From: Bog-159 sp049520215
GTDB lineage: Bacteria; Acidobacteriota; Terriglobia; Bryobacterales; Bryobacteraceae
NCBI GenBank assembly: GCA_049520215.1
Contig: JBEKPZ010000001.1
Coordinates: 12,206-76,205 of the forward strand
Length of the DNA stretch: 64,000 bases
Direction of reading: 5' to 3'
Shown: positions 44,223 through 52,305 of the stretch, in pieces
How positions within the stretch are numbered: position 1 is the first letter of the stretch
Layout of the letters: each line of letters begins with the position of its first letter
Notes under the pieces: generated by a model
Databases searched by the model: none
Seen by the model: the letters and a program-made list of their open reading frames with translations, nothing else
What the model was told of the DNA's origin: nothing
Made by a program: the position numbers and the translations under genes

Positions 44223-44985
44223 AGACGAGGTCCGGCAAGCGGTTGATGGGGATGGCGGTCGTGACGGTTAGCGGGCGGAGGCGGGCGGGGTTGTCTTCCA
44301 GGGGCGCCATTTCCACGCGGAGGCCGATCGGCCATCGGGCCATCACCCAATCCGTGCGCCAGTATTCGACTTTGGGGGGCTGGGCCGGTTCCAGATACGA
44401 AAAGCGGCACCAGGCCAGCTTGTCGGCGAGCACAAAGGACTGCGCGGAGGCTTGAATCGGGCGGAATTGCGGTACGGTCGCGCCCGACGCGGGATCCGGC
44501 GCCATGCCGAGGCACGACTGCCCGGCGCTGAGCGGTCCGGTGTAAGGAATCTCATTCACGATCAGCCGCACTCCGCGGCCTTGGTCGCCGGGGATTACCT
44601 GAAGCTCCAGGATGCGCGGCTGGCCGCGCCAGGCCTCCTGCAGCGAATAGGTGGAGACCAAGCGCATGGATTGCGGCTGCCCCTCAAAGAAAACGAACGG
44701 CGCCAGCGGCGCGCGCGATTCGGCCGGGCAGATCGCCTTGACGGGCATGAAGCCGCCGAGTTGTTGCTCCAACAGGCGTTGCGCTCCGGCCACGCGGCGG
44801 TTTTCCATGAGGCGCGAGTTGGTATGGTGCAGGGCATCGAATCCCATGCGAATGGTGGCGAGCATGCCGACCGAGAGCATGCTGAGCAGGGTGATGGCGA
44901 TGACGACTTCGATCAGGGTGACGCCAGCTTGGTGCGGGGCTAAAGCCCCGCGCGGGCTCAAGCCCGCCCTCCATTCAACGGTCAT
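44206..44985 (-). CDS. gspJ: Type II secretion minor pseudopilin GspJ
   Basis: A 259-residue pseudopilin. The prepilin peptidase site is AG|VTLIEVVIAITLLSM, with Glu at +5 and a hydrophobic stalk. The rest matches GspJ size and ends RLPDLVYVDAY. The 21-residue leader is unusual: WRAGLSPRGALAP comes straight from a family-A repeat (44936-44973). ATG at 44985 overlaps the gspI stop (ATGA), so this start is secure. Part of gspG-K. Confidence 0.85.
   Translation of the reverse strand: MTVEWRAGLSPRGALAPHQAGVTLIEVVIAITLLSMLSVGMLATIRMGFDALHHTNSRLMENRRVAGAQRLLEQQLGGFMPVKAICPAESRAPLAPFVFFEGQPQSMRLVSTYSLQEAWRGQPRILELQVIPGDQGRGVRLIVNEIPYTGPLSAGQSCLGMAPDPASGATVPQFRPIQASAQSFVLADKLAWCRFSYLEPAQPPKVEYWRTDWVMARWPIGLRVEMAPLEDNPARLRPLTVTTAIPINRLPDLVYVDAY
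44936..44973. repeat. Family-A double hairpin inside the gspJ leader
   Basis: The standard 38-base family-A element lies in frame between codons 4 and 17 of gspJ, immediately before the prepilin cleavage site. Confidence 0.9.
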
Positions 44986-45437
44986 GGCTGGAGGTCCTCG
45001 GGGCGCAGGACGTGCGTGCGGTAGCCGCCCAGGGCGAAAGTGCGGCGCTCGCCGCTGGCCATCCACCAGATCTCGAGCGACATGCGGTCGAGCGACTGCT
45101 GGCCCGGCGCCGGAGATGGCGGCATCTCGAAGTGCGTCAGGCGAGCGCGCCAGCCGCCTTCGACGCCGCCGGTCAGGGAAGGATCGAATGGGCCTGCCAC
45201 CAGGGTGTCCAGCGGGAACTGTGGGTCGAGCAGCAATTCATCCATCTTGGATCGCGCCAGCAGCGCGGCGCGATCGCGGTTGGTTACGCGGGAGGCGTTG
45301 CGCATGGAGGCGGTGATCTCGGCCATCAGGCCAATCACCGCGATACCCATGATCAGGGTGGCCACCATCATTTCGAGCAGCGTGAATCCGTTCCGTCGGC
45401 TTTTCTTTTGGCTTTTCTCCTGGCTTTTCTTTTTCAT
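44982..45437 (-). CDS. gspI: Type II secretion minor pseudopilin GspI
   Basis: A 151-residue pseudopilin. Its lysine-rich leader MKKKSQEKSQKKSRRNG ends at the cleavage site G|FTLLEMMVATLIMGIAVIGLM, with Glu5 present. The body includes NRDRAALLARSKMDELL and VEGGWRARLTHFEM, fitting the GspI N-terminal helix and small beta domain. GspI nucleates the tip complex with J and K. It overlaps gspH by four bases upstream and gspJ by four downstream. Unlike its neighbours, its leader has no repeat. Confidence 0.85.
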   Translation of the reverse strand: MKKKSQEKSQKKSRRNGFTLLEMMVATLIMGIAVIGLMAEITASMRNASRVTNRDRAALLARSKMDELLLDPQFPLDTLVAGPFDPSLTGGVEGGWRARLTHFEMPPSPAPGQQSLDRMSLEIWWMASGERRTFALGGYRTHVLRPEDLQP

Positions 45438-45958
45438 GGCGACTCCGGCTGCTCGATCTCAGTCACTCCCGTAATGGGATTCAGCCGCACGATGCGCCGC
45501 GCGCCGCGCCGGTTGGCGATTTCGATGCCGATGCGGGGCGGTACGCCGCCAGGCTGGAACAGGAAGCGGCGGGGCTCGTCGCTGGGCTCTTCCAGAGCGG
45601 GCCAGACGGCCTGCACCGCGATGCCCGGCGGCAGGGCCAGCATCTTTACGAAAGCCGCATCGGGGGATCGCATGGTCACGGTGTTTTCCTTGACCGAGAT
45701 GGACAGCTCGATGGCCTGCTGGCGGCGCTCCGCGCGATTGGCGGCGACGTTCATGAAAGCGGCCACTGATCGCGCTCCCGCCGCGAGGCGAAGTTTCTCC
45801 ATGCCGGCGATGGTGCTGGGGAAAGAGAGTCCAACGATCAGGCCGATGATGGCCAGCACGACCATCATCTCCATGAGGGTGACGCCGCGAGCGGGGCTAA
45901 AGCCCCGCGCGGGCTGAAGCCCGCCCTCCAATCTATTTCCAGTTGGCGATATCGGCAT
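45434..45958 (-). CDS. gspH: Type II secretion pseudopilin GspH
   Basis: A pseudopilin of 174 residues from ATG 45958 (GAGGGAG upstream). TTG at 45931, directly after the gspG stop, is an alternative start. The processing site is ARG|VTLMEMMVVLAIIGLIVGLSF, with Glu5. The body (AAGARSVAAFMNVAANRAERRQQAIELS) is the GspH/FimT helix. The leader segment LEGGLQPARGFSPA is encoded by a family-A repeat at 45893-45930. It overlaps gspI by four bases. Confidence 0.82.
   Translation of the reverse strand: MPISPTGNRLEGGLQPARGFSPARGVTLMEMMVVLAIIGLIVGLSFPSTIAGMEKLRLAAGARSVAAFMNVAANRAERRQQAIELSISVKENTVTMRSPDAAFVKMLALPPGIAVQAVWPALEEPSDEPRRFLFQPGGVPPRIGIEIANRRGARRIVRLNPITGVTEIEQPESP
45893..45930. repeat. Family-A double hairpin inside the gspH leader
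   Basis: A 38-base element with the same sequence as 5664-5701, lying in frame just upstream of the GspH cleavage site. Its place in the protein is nearly the same as in gspJ. Confidence 0.9.
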
Positions 45959-46334
45959 TGACTCCCTCGCCGCCGGGCTGGCCGTCGGCGCCGTAGCAGA
46001 TGAGGTCGGGCTCTTCACCGTGCTCCCCGGGATAACGATAGACATACGGGTGCTTCCACGGGTCCAGAGGGATGTCCTTCTTCAGATAAGGCCGCAGCGC
46101 GTCCAATCCCTGCTCCTGGGTGGGAAACATGCCGTTATCGGCGTGAAACTGCACCAGGGCGCCCTCGAACGTCTCCATCTGCACGCGGGCCGCCGCGACT
46201 CGCGCTTTGTCGGTCTGTTGGAACAGCTTCGGCCCCACCAATACGGCGAACAGCGAAATGATGATCACCACGACCATCATCTCGATCAGGGTCACGCCCG
46301 CCTGGGCACGTCTGCGTCGATTTTGTGTTTTCAT
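45933..46334 (-). CDS. gspG: Type II secretion major pseudopilin GspG
   Basis: A 133-residue protein. Leader MKTQNRRRRAQAG, then the processing site VTLIEMMVVVIIISLFAVLVG. The C-terminal domain has the GspG string NGMFPTQEQGLDALRPYLKKDIPLDPWKHPYVYRYPGEHG, with calcium-site-like ICYGADGQPGGEG. Length is typical (about 140). It forms the body of the pseudopilus. The start overlaps the gspF stop (ATGA). Confidence 0.92.
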   Translation of the reverse strand: MKTQNRRRRAQAGVTLIEMMVVVIIISLFAVLVGPKLFQQTDKARVAAARVQMETFEGALVQFHADNGMFPTQEQGLDALRPYLKKDIPLDPWKHPYVYRYPGEHGEEPDLICYGADGQPGGEGVNADIANWK

Positions 46335-47539
46335 ATAGCCACGTCGTTGATGCTGGTGATTGCCACCAGAATACTCAGGATAAAACCGCCGACGATCACG
46401 CCCATTACCAGGATGACGATGGGCTCGAAGACCGCGGTGAAGCGTTTGATGGCCGCGCGCGTGTCCTCCTCATAGATGTCCGCCATGCGGGTGAACATGG
46501 AATCCAGTCTGCCGGTTTCTTCGCCGACCGTCAACAGGTGGCCGACCAGAGGCGGGAAGACACCCACTTTGGCGATGGGAGCGGCGATGCCTTCGCCGCG
46601 CTTGACGCCCTGCGAGACGGCGTCGAGGCCGCGGGCGATGTAACGATTGTTCAAGACGGCGCCGGAGATGCCGATGGCCTGCACCAGCGGCACGGTGTTG
46701 GCGATCAGGGTGGCCATGGCGCGCGCGAAACGCGACGTCTCGGCCTTGCGCAAGGCGTCGCCCAACAGCGGCAGCTTCAGGCGCCACTCGTCCCACCGCA
46801 AGCGGCCTTTGGTCGTGCCGATGTAGAGGCGCAGGGAGGTGACCCCAATGGCCACGGCCAGGGCCGCCACCCACCACCAGGTCTGCACCACGTTACTGAC
46901 ATTGAGCATGATTTGCGTGGGCAGCGGCATCTGCATGTGGGAATCCTCGAACAGCGAGGCGAAGCGGGGGACCACGAAGGTCAGCAGGATGATGACGGAA
47001 GCCAGGCCCACCAGGCACAGCAGCGCGGGATAGATCATGGCCGAAACGATGTAGTTGCGCAACTCGTCGCGCGAGTGTTCGAACTCCGAGAGGCGCTCGA
47101 AGACGACGGCCAGGGCGCCCGAAGCCTCGCCGGCGCGCACCATGTTGACGAAGAGGTCGGAGAAGTACTCGCCGTGGGTAGCAAGACTGTCGGCCAGCGG
47201 TTTGCCGCCCTTGAGCACGCGCAGCACATCGAGGACGATGACCCGGAAGGCGGGCCGCTCGGTCAGTTCGGCGGTGATGGCCAGGGCCCGGTCCAGCGGG
47301 ACACCCGCATTCAGCAGGGTGGACATTTCCTGCGTGAAGAAGAGAACGTCGCGACGTCGGCCGCTGGCGAAGGACGGCAGCTTCAGCTCGTAAGATTTTT
47401 TGGGTGCCACGCCGACGTAGACGGGGGTGAGGCCCTGTTTGCGCAATTCGCGGGCAACGAATTTGTCGGTTTCGCCGGCCAGGCGGCCGGTGCGGAGTTT
47501 ACCGTCGGCGGCCACGGCGCGAAAGAAGAAGGTAGTCAT
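46331..47539 (-). CDS. gspF: Type II secretion inner-membrane platform protein GspF
   Basis: A 402-residue protein. Two T2SSF repeats, each with a cytoplasmic helix bundle followed by membrane helices: VLFFTQEMSTLLNAGVPLDRALAI...SAMIYPALLCLVGLASVIILLTFVVP, then SRFARAMATLIANTVPLVQAIGISG...FEPIVILVMGVIVGGFILSILVAI. GspF couples the ATPase to the pseudopilus. It starts right next to the REPIN at 47553, which together with a transposase separates it from gspE by 770 bases. Confidence 0.92.
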   Translation of the reverse strand: MTTFFFRAVAADGKLRTGRLAGETDKFVARELRKQGLTPVYVGVAPKKSYELKLPSFASGRRRDVLFFTQEMSTLLNAGVPLDRALAITAELTERPAFRVIVLDVLRVLKGGKPLADSLATHGEYFSDLFVNMVRAGEASGALAVVFERLSEFEHSRDELRNYIVSAMIYPALLCLVGLASVIILLTFVVPRFASLFEDSHMQMPLPTQIMLNVSNVVQTWWWVAALAVAIGVTSLRLYIGTTKGRLRWDEWRLKLPLLGDALRKAETSRFARAMATLIANTVPLVQAIGISGAVLNNRYIARGLDAVSQGVKRGEGIAAPIAKVGVFPPLVGHLLTVGEETGRLDSMFTRMADIYEEDTRAAIKRFTAVFEPIVILVMGVIVGGFILSILVAITSINDVAI

Positions 47540-47552
47540 AGCTGCCCAAATT

Positions 47553-47638
47553 GTGGGGCGGCCAATCCTGGCCGCAGCCGCCTTTCAGGCGGCCGGAGCC
47601 GGCTGAAAGCCGGCTGCGGGCAAGATTGCCCGCCCCAC
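47553..47638. repeat. REPIN: two inverted REPs beside the RAYT gene
   Basis: The left REP (GTGGGGCGGCCA-ATCC-TGGCCG, then GCCGCC-TTTCA-GGCGGC) faces an inverted right REP (reverse complement GTGGGGCGGGCA-ATCT-TGCCCG, then GCCGGC-TTTCA-GCCGGC), 4 bases apart. The two REPs differ at stem positions by paired, compensating changes. It lies about 45 bases before the transposase start. Confidence 0.88.
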
Positions 47639-47682
47639 AGATTCCTGAGAATCTCTCCACCCTCGATGCACCACGAAGATGT

Positions 47683-48234
47683 ATGCGGCATTATGAGCGG
47701 CGGCTGCCCCATTTTGACGTAGTGGAGCAACCCCTGTTCGTCACCTTCCGGTTGCATGGCAGTCTTCCCGCTCATCGGGTGTTCCCTCCGGCCGGACTCA
47801 TTACGGCAGGCAAGGCTTTTGTAGCGATCGACCGGTTGTTGGACGCAAGCACTACTGGTCCGTTGTTCCTGCGGCGGCCGGAAATTGCGGAGATGGTGGT
47901 GGCGGCATTGTGGCACGGGGAACGCGAACTGCATCGCTACCAATTGCATTCCTTTGTCGTGATGCCGAATCATGTCCATCTTCTGGCTACGCCGCACTTG
48001 CTGGCCGCAAAATGGCTGGGGCCGCTCAAGGGATTTACGGCTCACCAAGCCAATCTTCTTCTGGGCATCCATGGGCCATTTTGGCGGGATGAAAGCTACG
48101 ACCATTTGGTCCGATCTGGTGCGGAGTTCGATCGTATTCGGGCTTATATTGCGCAGAATCCGGTGAAGGCGGGGTTGGCTACGAGTGCTGAGGAATTTGC
48201 TTGGTCTAGTGCGTATTCGGCCAGAGCCGCCTGA
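47683..48234 (+). CDS. REP-associated tyrosine transposase (RAYT, Y1/HUH family)
   Basis: A 183-residue single-strand DNA transposase relative. It begins with the family signature RRLPHFDVVEQPLFVTFRL, carries the HUH metal site in VVMPNHVHLL (97-99) and the nucleophile tyrosine in FWRDESYDHLVR (Y139), and ends with IAQNPVKAGLATSAEEFAWSSAY. RAYTs bind and cleave REP hairpins. It is flanked by a REPIN upstream and a REP (48225-48266) that contains its own stop codon. It sits on the opposite strand inside the secretion operon, between gspE and gspF. Confidence 0.9.
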   Translation: MRHYERRLPHFDVVEQPLFVTFRLHGSLPAHRVFPPAGLITAGKAFVAIDRLLDASTTGPLFLRRPEIAEMVVAALWHGERELHRYQLHSFVVMPNHVHLLATPHLLAAKWLGPLKGFTAHQANLLLGIHGPFWRDESYDHLVRSGAEFDRIRAYIAQNPVKAGLATSAEEFAWSSAYSARAA

Positions 48235-48266
48235 AAGGCGGCTGCGGGCAATATTGCCCGCCCCAC
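48225..48266. repeat. REP containing the RAYT stop codon
   Basis: GCCGCC-TGAAA-GGCGGC and GGGCAA-TA-TTGCCC stems followed by the GCCCCAC foot. The TGA in the first loop (48232-48234) ends the transposase frame. Confidence 0.88.
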
Positions 48267-48307
48267 AATAAGCTGATTGCAGTTTGGGTGGCAGTTCAAG
48301 CATGTCA

Positions 48308-50005
48308 TTAGAACTCCTGGGTGACTCGCATGACTTCCGCCACTGTGGTGGCGCCCATGCGGATCTTGCGCCAGCCGTCCTCGCGCAGGTTGCGCATACC
48401 GTAGCGGCGGGCCGCCTGGGTCAGCGCGGCGGCGTCTTCATTGGCCATGATGCGCTGGCGCAGTTCGTCGTTCAACTCCATCATTTCGAAGATGCCCATG
48501 CGTCCGGTGTAGCCCGATCCGCCGCATTGTTCGCAACCGGCTCCGCGCCAGGTTTCCAGGCGCTCGCCTTCCGGCGAAATGGCCGTGCCCGAGGGAGTTT
48601 TGCAATTCGAGCAGAGCAGGCGCACCAGCCGCTGCGCCAGCACGGCCACCAGTGAAGAGGTCACCAGATAGTTTTCCACGCCCATGTCGGTGAGGCGGGT
48701 GATGGCGCTGGGCGCATCGTTAGTGTGCAGGGTGGAAAACACCAGGTGGCCGGTGAGCGCGGCGCGGATGGCGATGTCCGCGGTTTCGCGGTCGCGGATT
48801 TCGCCGACCATGATCACGTCCGGATCCTGGCGTACGATGTGGCGCAGTCCGGCGGCGAAGGTCAGCCCGATCTGCGGATTCACATGGATCTGGTTGATGC
48901 CATCCATCTGGTATTCGACGGGATCTTCGATGGTGATGATTTTCTTGTCCGGAATATTGATGCGCTTGAGCGCCGAATAGAGCGTAGTGGACTTGCCGCT
49001 GCCGGTGGGCCCGGTGACCAGGAAGATGCCGTGGGGCAGCGAAGTGAAATGCTCCATGCGAGCCAGCATGAAGTCGTCGAAGCCCAGGCGGCGGAGGTCG
49101 TAGAAGTTGCCGGCGGAGCGGTCGAGCAGGCGCATCACCACGCTTTCGCCGTAAAGGGTAGGCAGGGTGGAGACGCGCAAATCCACTTCGCGGCCGAGGA
49201 TTTTGATCTTGATGCGGCCATCCTGAGGCAGACGGCGCTCGGCGATGTTGAGCTTGGCCATGAGCTTCAGGCGCGAGGTGACGGCGGCTTTCAACTCGCG
49301 CGGCGGGGCCTCCTGGTTGAAGAGCACGCCGTCCACGCGAAAGCGCACGCGGAACTCCTTCTCAAAGGGCTCGATGTGGATGTCGCTGGCGCGGCGCTCG
49401 ATGGCCTGCGCGATCATGGCGTTGACCAGCCGGATGACGGGCGCTTCGCTGGCCATGTCGCGCAGATGCTCGAGGTCTTCGTTGGCCTGCGCCGCGCCGA
49501 CTTCGGCGTCGAAGGATTGCTTGGCGCTCTCGCCGTAGTGCTTGTCGATGGCGTCGAGGACTTCCTGTTCGGCGGCCAGTGCGGTTTCGATTTTCAGGCC
49601 GGAGAAGGCACGCACGGCCGCGATGGTGTCGAAATCCAGCGGATCGGCCATGGCCAGCGTGAGAGTGGAATCCTGGACAGCCAGCGGGAAGAAGCGGCAC
49701 TGGCGCATGAAGCGTGCCGAAAGTCCTTCGAGTTCGGGCGCCGAGGGCGGCGGAGAATCCAAGGTGACCAGCGGCAGGGCGAGTTGTTCGGAGAGCGCCG
49801 CCAGCACGTCACGCAGCGCGATGAAGCCCATGTCCACCAGGATTTTCCCCAGCTTGTCGCCGCGTTCCTTCTGCAATTCGAGAGCGCGTTCGAGATCTTC
49901 GGGTTGGATCAGGCGGCGGGCGATGAGCATCTCGCCCAGACGGGGCGTGCTTCGCACGCCGTGGCTGGTGACTGGTGGCTGGTGGTCGGTGGCTGGCGTG
50001 GCCAA
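48308..50005 (-). CDS. gspE: Type II secretion ATPase GspE
   Basis: A 565-residue hexameric motor ATPase. MshEN-type N-terminal domain (about 20-150: LGEMLIARRLIQPEDLERAL...), then the NTPase with Walker A GPTGSGKSTT, Asp box IIIIEDPVEY-like IITIEDPVEYQMDGINQI, Walker B VIMVGEIRDRETADIA and His box LVFSTLHTNDA, then the zinc motif C-x2-C...C-x2-C (CSNCKTP...GCEQCGGSGYTGR). The start is TTG at 50005 with GGGGGAG eight bases upstream. Residues 2-20 are encoded by a repetitive tract. It belongs to the operon whose gspF now lies beyond the RAYT insertion. Confidence 0.94.
   Translation of the reverse strand: MATPATDHQPPVTSHGVRSTPRLGEMLIARRLIQPEDLERALELQKERGDKLGKILVDMGFIALRDVLAALSEQLALPLVTLDSPPPSAPELEGLSARFMRQCRFFPLAVQDSTLTLAMADPLDFDTIAAVRAFSGLKIETALAAEQEVLDAIDKHYGESAKQSFDAEVGAAQANEDLEHLRDMASEAPVIRLVNAMIAQAIERRASDIHIEPFEKEFRVRFRVDGVLFNQEAPPRELKAAVTSRLKLMAKLNIAERRLPQDGRIKIKILGREVDLRVSTLPTLYGESVVMRLLDRSAGNFYDLRRLGFDDFMLARMEHFTSLPHGIFLVTGPTGSGKSTTLYSALKRINIPDKKIITIEDPVEYQMDGINQIHVNPQIGLTFAAGLRHIVRQDPDVIMVGEIRDRETADIAIRAALTGHLVFSTLHTNDAPSAITRLTDMGVENYLVTSSLVAVLAQRLVRLLCSNCKTPSGTAISPEGERLETWRGAGCEQCGGSGYTGRMGIFEMMELNDELRQRIMANEDAAALTQAARRYGMRNLREDGWRKIRMGATTVAEVMRVTQEF
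49944..49998. repeat. GTGGCTGGT-type repeat inside the gspE start
   Basis: A GGCGTGC-TTC-GCACGCC hairpin followed by five units of the TGGCTGG/TGGTCGG kind. It encodes the Pro/Thr/His-rich start of GspE and resembles 44166-44208 in gspK. Confidence 0.6.
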
Positions 50006-50006
50006 T

Positions 50007-50534
50007 TTAGAACTCCCCCGTGCGGATGGCGGTTTCGCGCGTGGCGTTCGACAGCAGCTTCTGGCGCTCGGCCTGCATCACGATTTGGGAGGGAAGGCCA
50101 CTATAGTCTTCCCAGGAGTAGTGGAACAGCGAAACCGCCAACACCACCTGTTCGCTGGGCGGCAGGTTCTCCAGCGAGGCGGCGGAAGCCACCAGCATCT
50201 CGCGCATCTGCTGCTTCAGCAACGGCAGGCGCTGGACTTTGCGGTCGTGAATGCGGGCGATTTCGATCTTGGTGAACGACTGACGAAACGGGGTGAGGTT
50301 GGGGCTGACAATCAGGTTCAACTCGACGCTGAAGACCGCGCCGTAGCCTTCCAGGTAGACCCCGCGCGTGGGGCCGAGAAGTTCGAAGGCGTCCGGCGTG
50401 TAGGCTCTGGCGAAGCGGCCGTCGAAATTCTTCTCCACGCTGGCAAGGGCGGCGCGCGCGATGCGGCCATGCGAAGCCGGCGGAGCCTCCTGGGCGGCAA
50501 AGAAGAATGCCAGCAGGACCGCCAGCACGTTCAT
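50007..50534 (-). CDS. Secreted protein of unknown function between anti-sigma and gspE
   Basis: A 175-residue protein with an N-terminal hydrophobic stretch (MNVLAVLLAFFFAAQEAPP), probably a signal peptide. The mature part contains TPDAFELLGPTRGVYLEGYGAVFSVELNLIVSPNL, predicted mixed alpha/beta, and EQVVLAVSLFHYSWEDYSGLPSQIVMQA. I do not recognise a named family. ATG overlaps the anti-sigma stop (ATGA) and gspE starts two bases after its end, so it is an operon member. Confidence 0.7.
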   Translation of the reverse strand: MNVLAVLLAFFFAAQEAPPASHGRIARAALASVEKNFDGRFARAYTPDAFELLGPTRGVYLEGYGAVFSVELNLIVSPNLTPFRQSFTKIEIARIHDRKVQRLPLLKQQMREMLVASAASLENLPPSEQVVLAVSLFHYSWEDYSGLPSQIVMQAERQKLLSNATRETAIRTGEF

Positions 50535-51136
50535 CGCACGTCCCCGTTGGCACTGCCGGCGTCGTTGCTGGCCAGAATCAGAGTGTTCATCCGTTTCTTC
50601 TCCACGTCGAGATATTCCTGGACGCGCACCATCATGGCCTGGGTCTCCAGTGCATGACGGGTTTCGGAAGCGGCCAGCAACTCGCGCGTCTGGCGGCCCT
50701 GGCGCGCTTCGCTCTCCGCCACGGCTTTGCCGACGGCGTCATTCACGCGCTTGGAAAAGTCCACCTCCAGTGCCGTGCGGCTTATAGCGGGAGCCGGCAC
50801 GCTGGCTTGCGGAACGGGACGCGTGAGGGAGAAGACCAGCAAGGCAGCCGATAGCATGGCGGCCGAGGCGAAGCCCAATCGCGCGGCGGAGCCCCACAGC
50901 GCGTCCCAACCGCGACGAAATGCGGAGGGTTGGAAGACCGGATCGGACACAAAACCGATGCGTTGCGGGATCTCTTCATCGGGCAGCGCGAGCAGCGCGG
51001 TCTCGGTGCCGCGCAGCCGGTCGAGTTCCTCGCGGCAATGGGCGCAGGTCTTGACATGGACTTCGGTCAGCCGGCGCTCGTTTTCGGCGAGATCCTTGAA
51101 ATAATAGTCACGCAAATCGAATGGCGAACAACTCAT
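50531..51136 (-). CDS. Zinc-finger anti-sigma factor (membrane-anchored)
   Basis: A 201-residue protein. The N-terminal zf-HC2 motif is EVHVKTCAHCREELDRL (H-x3-C-x2-C) and one membrane helix is at about residues 93-110 (LGFASAAMLSAALLVFSL). A periplasmic coiled-coil-like tail, rich in Glu/Arg/Gln, follows (VNDAVGKAVAESEARQGRQTRELLAASETRHALE). It should hold the upstream ECF sigma factor at the membrane until a signal arrives. It overlaps both neighbours by four bases. Confidence 0.85.
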   Translation of the reverse strand: MSCSPFDLRDYYFKDLAENERRLTEVHVKTCAHCREELDRLRGTETALLALPDEEIPQRIGFVSDPVFQPSAFRRGWDALWGSAARLGFASAAMLSAALLVFSLTRPVPQASVPAPAISRTALEVDFSKRVNDAVGKAVAESEARQGRQTRELLAASETRHALETQAMMVRVQEYLDVEKKRMNTLILASNDAGSANGDVR

Positions 51137-51699
51137 GACACACCTCGTGCTTTTACGGGAGCCAGTTCGTTTTTCAACAGGTCGAGCGCCGTGTACAGCC
51201 GCGATTTCACGGTGGACACCGGGGCGGCCACGATCTCGGCGATCTCCTCGAATTTGAAGCCCTGGTAGATTTTGAGGATGACGGTCTCGCGCTGGTCGGC
51301 GGTGAGTTTGCGCAGCGCGCTCGAAACGGCCAGGGTCAATTCCACTGGAAAGACGGCATTGCCGCCCAGGGTGGCGGCGCCTTCCAGGGTTTCGGGGTGG
51401 AGTTCCTCGGTCTCGCCTTCGGGCCGCCGCTTGCGGAACAGCGAATAGGCCTCGTTATGGGCGATGCGGTAGAGCCACGGGGCAAACCGCGCCGGGTCAT
51501 CCAGTTTGCGGAGATTCTGGTATGCCTTCAAGAAAACGTCCTGACTCAGGTCCAGAGCGTCCTCGCGGTTGGCGACGATGCGCAGCAGATAATTGTAGAC
51601 GCGCCTCTCCCATCGGGAAATGAGCAGGTTATAGGCCTCGACATCTCCCCGGCGCGCCTTACGAATCAGGTCGGCATCCTCGACCGCCCGAAGAATCAA
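51133..51699 (-). CDS. ECF-type RNA polymerase sigma factor
   Basis: A 188-residue sigma-70 factor. Region 2: DLIRKARRGDVEAYNLLISRW...NREDALDLSQDVFLKAYQNLRKL...FAPWLYRIAHNEAYSLFRKRR. Region 4: LRKLTADQRETVILKIYQGFKFEEIAEIVAAPVSTVKSRLYTALDLLK. The start is TTG at 51699, with GGAG upstream; no ATG fits. It heads a sigma/anti-sigma/unknown/gspE operon, so it may link type II secretion to an envelope signal. Confidence 0.9.
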   Translation of the reverse strand: MILRAVEDADLIRKARRGDVEAYNLLISRWERRVYNYLLRIVANREDALDLSQDVFLKAYQNLRKLDDPARFAPWLYRIAHNEAYSLFRKRRPEGETEELHPETLEGAATLGGNAVFPVELTLAVSSALRKLTADQRETVILKIYQGFKFEEIAEIVAAPVSTVKSRLYTALDLLKNELAPVKARGVS

Positions 51700-51811
51700 A
51701 GCTCCGGCTCCATGTGAAAAGACGCCTCAGTGGCGGAAAAAGTCTGAAAGGTGCAGGAACTTCCAGTGTAGCGGATCTAGTGCAAGTGCCAGCGGGCAAG
51801 GGCTCAGCGAC

Positions 51812-52224
51812 TCAGCGATAGACTTCGGCTCTGTGCCGAATTCGCAGGATGACGATTTGGCCTGGCAAGGCACGGAACAGGACGCAGTAGTCTCCGACCC
51901 GGAGCCGCGCGCACCCTTGCCACTGTCCGGCGAGTGCCTTTACGTCGCCCCTCGCCCGAGTCGGCGCGCCGTGTCGGGAACTTCATCGCAGGCCGAATTC
52001 GTGGAGTATGGCGTCGTGCGAAACCACTTGCCCGTTCGGATCTCGCCGGCCGCCTTCTCGATTGCTTCGGAGTCGCGTGCTGTAACGGGCTCATCGTCCG
52101 GCGGGGCAGACATCGCAGCGCGATAGGCCGGGCTTGTCGCCAGGTATTCCGGGTACCGCTGGGCGGCAGCCAAATCGTCTTCCGGAATACGATTTATCAG
52201 ATCATGCAGCGCTTCGCGATTCAT
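51812..52224 (-). pseudogene. Decayed RelBE-like toxin-antitoxin pair
   Basis: The antitoxin starts MNREALHDLINRIPEDDLAAAQRYPEYL and reads to GEIRTGK. One base is then missing, and the normal end VVSHDAILHEFGLR plus stop (51983) follows in the next frame. The toxin survives only as a C-terminal fragment, DVKALAGQWQGCARLRVGDYCVLFRA...IRHRAEVYR, ending at 51812, which is the RelE core strand and catalytic end. Its N-terminal half is gone. Confidence 0.65.
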
Positions 52225-52305
52225 CGCCCGCCTCCGCCCTCATCGTACTCGTTCTGAATGCAAATGGGCGCCTCCGAATGGACGGCCTGGACAGTGAACG
52301 CGCGA

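Noticed and set aside
46325..47722. 465-codon plus-strand frame opposite gspF
   Set aside because: Antisense of a clear GspF gene; rich in Asp/His/Gln with no family features.
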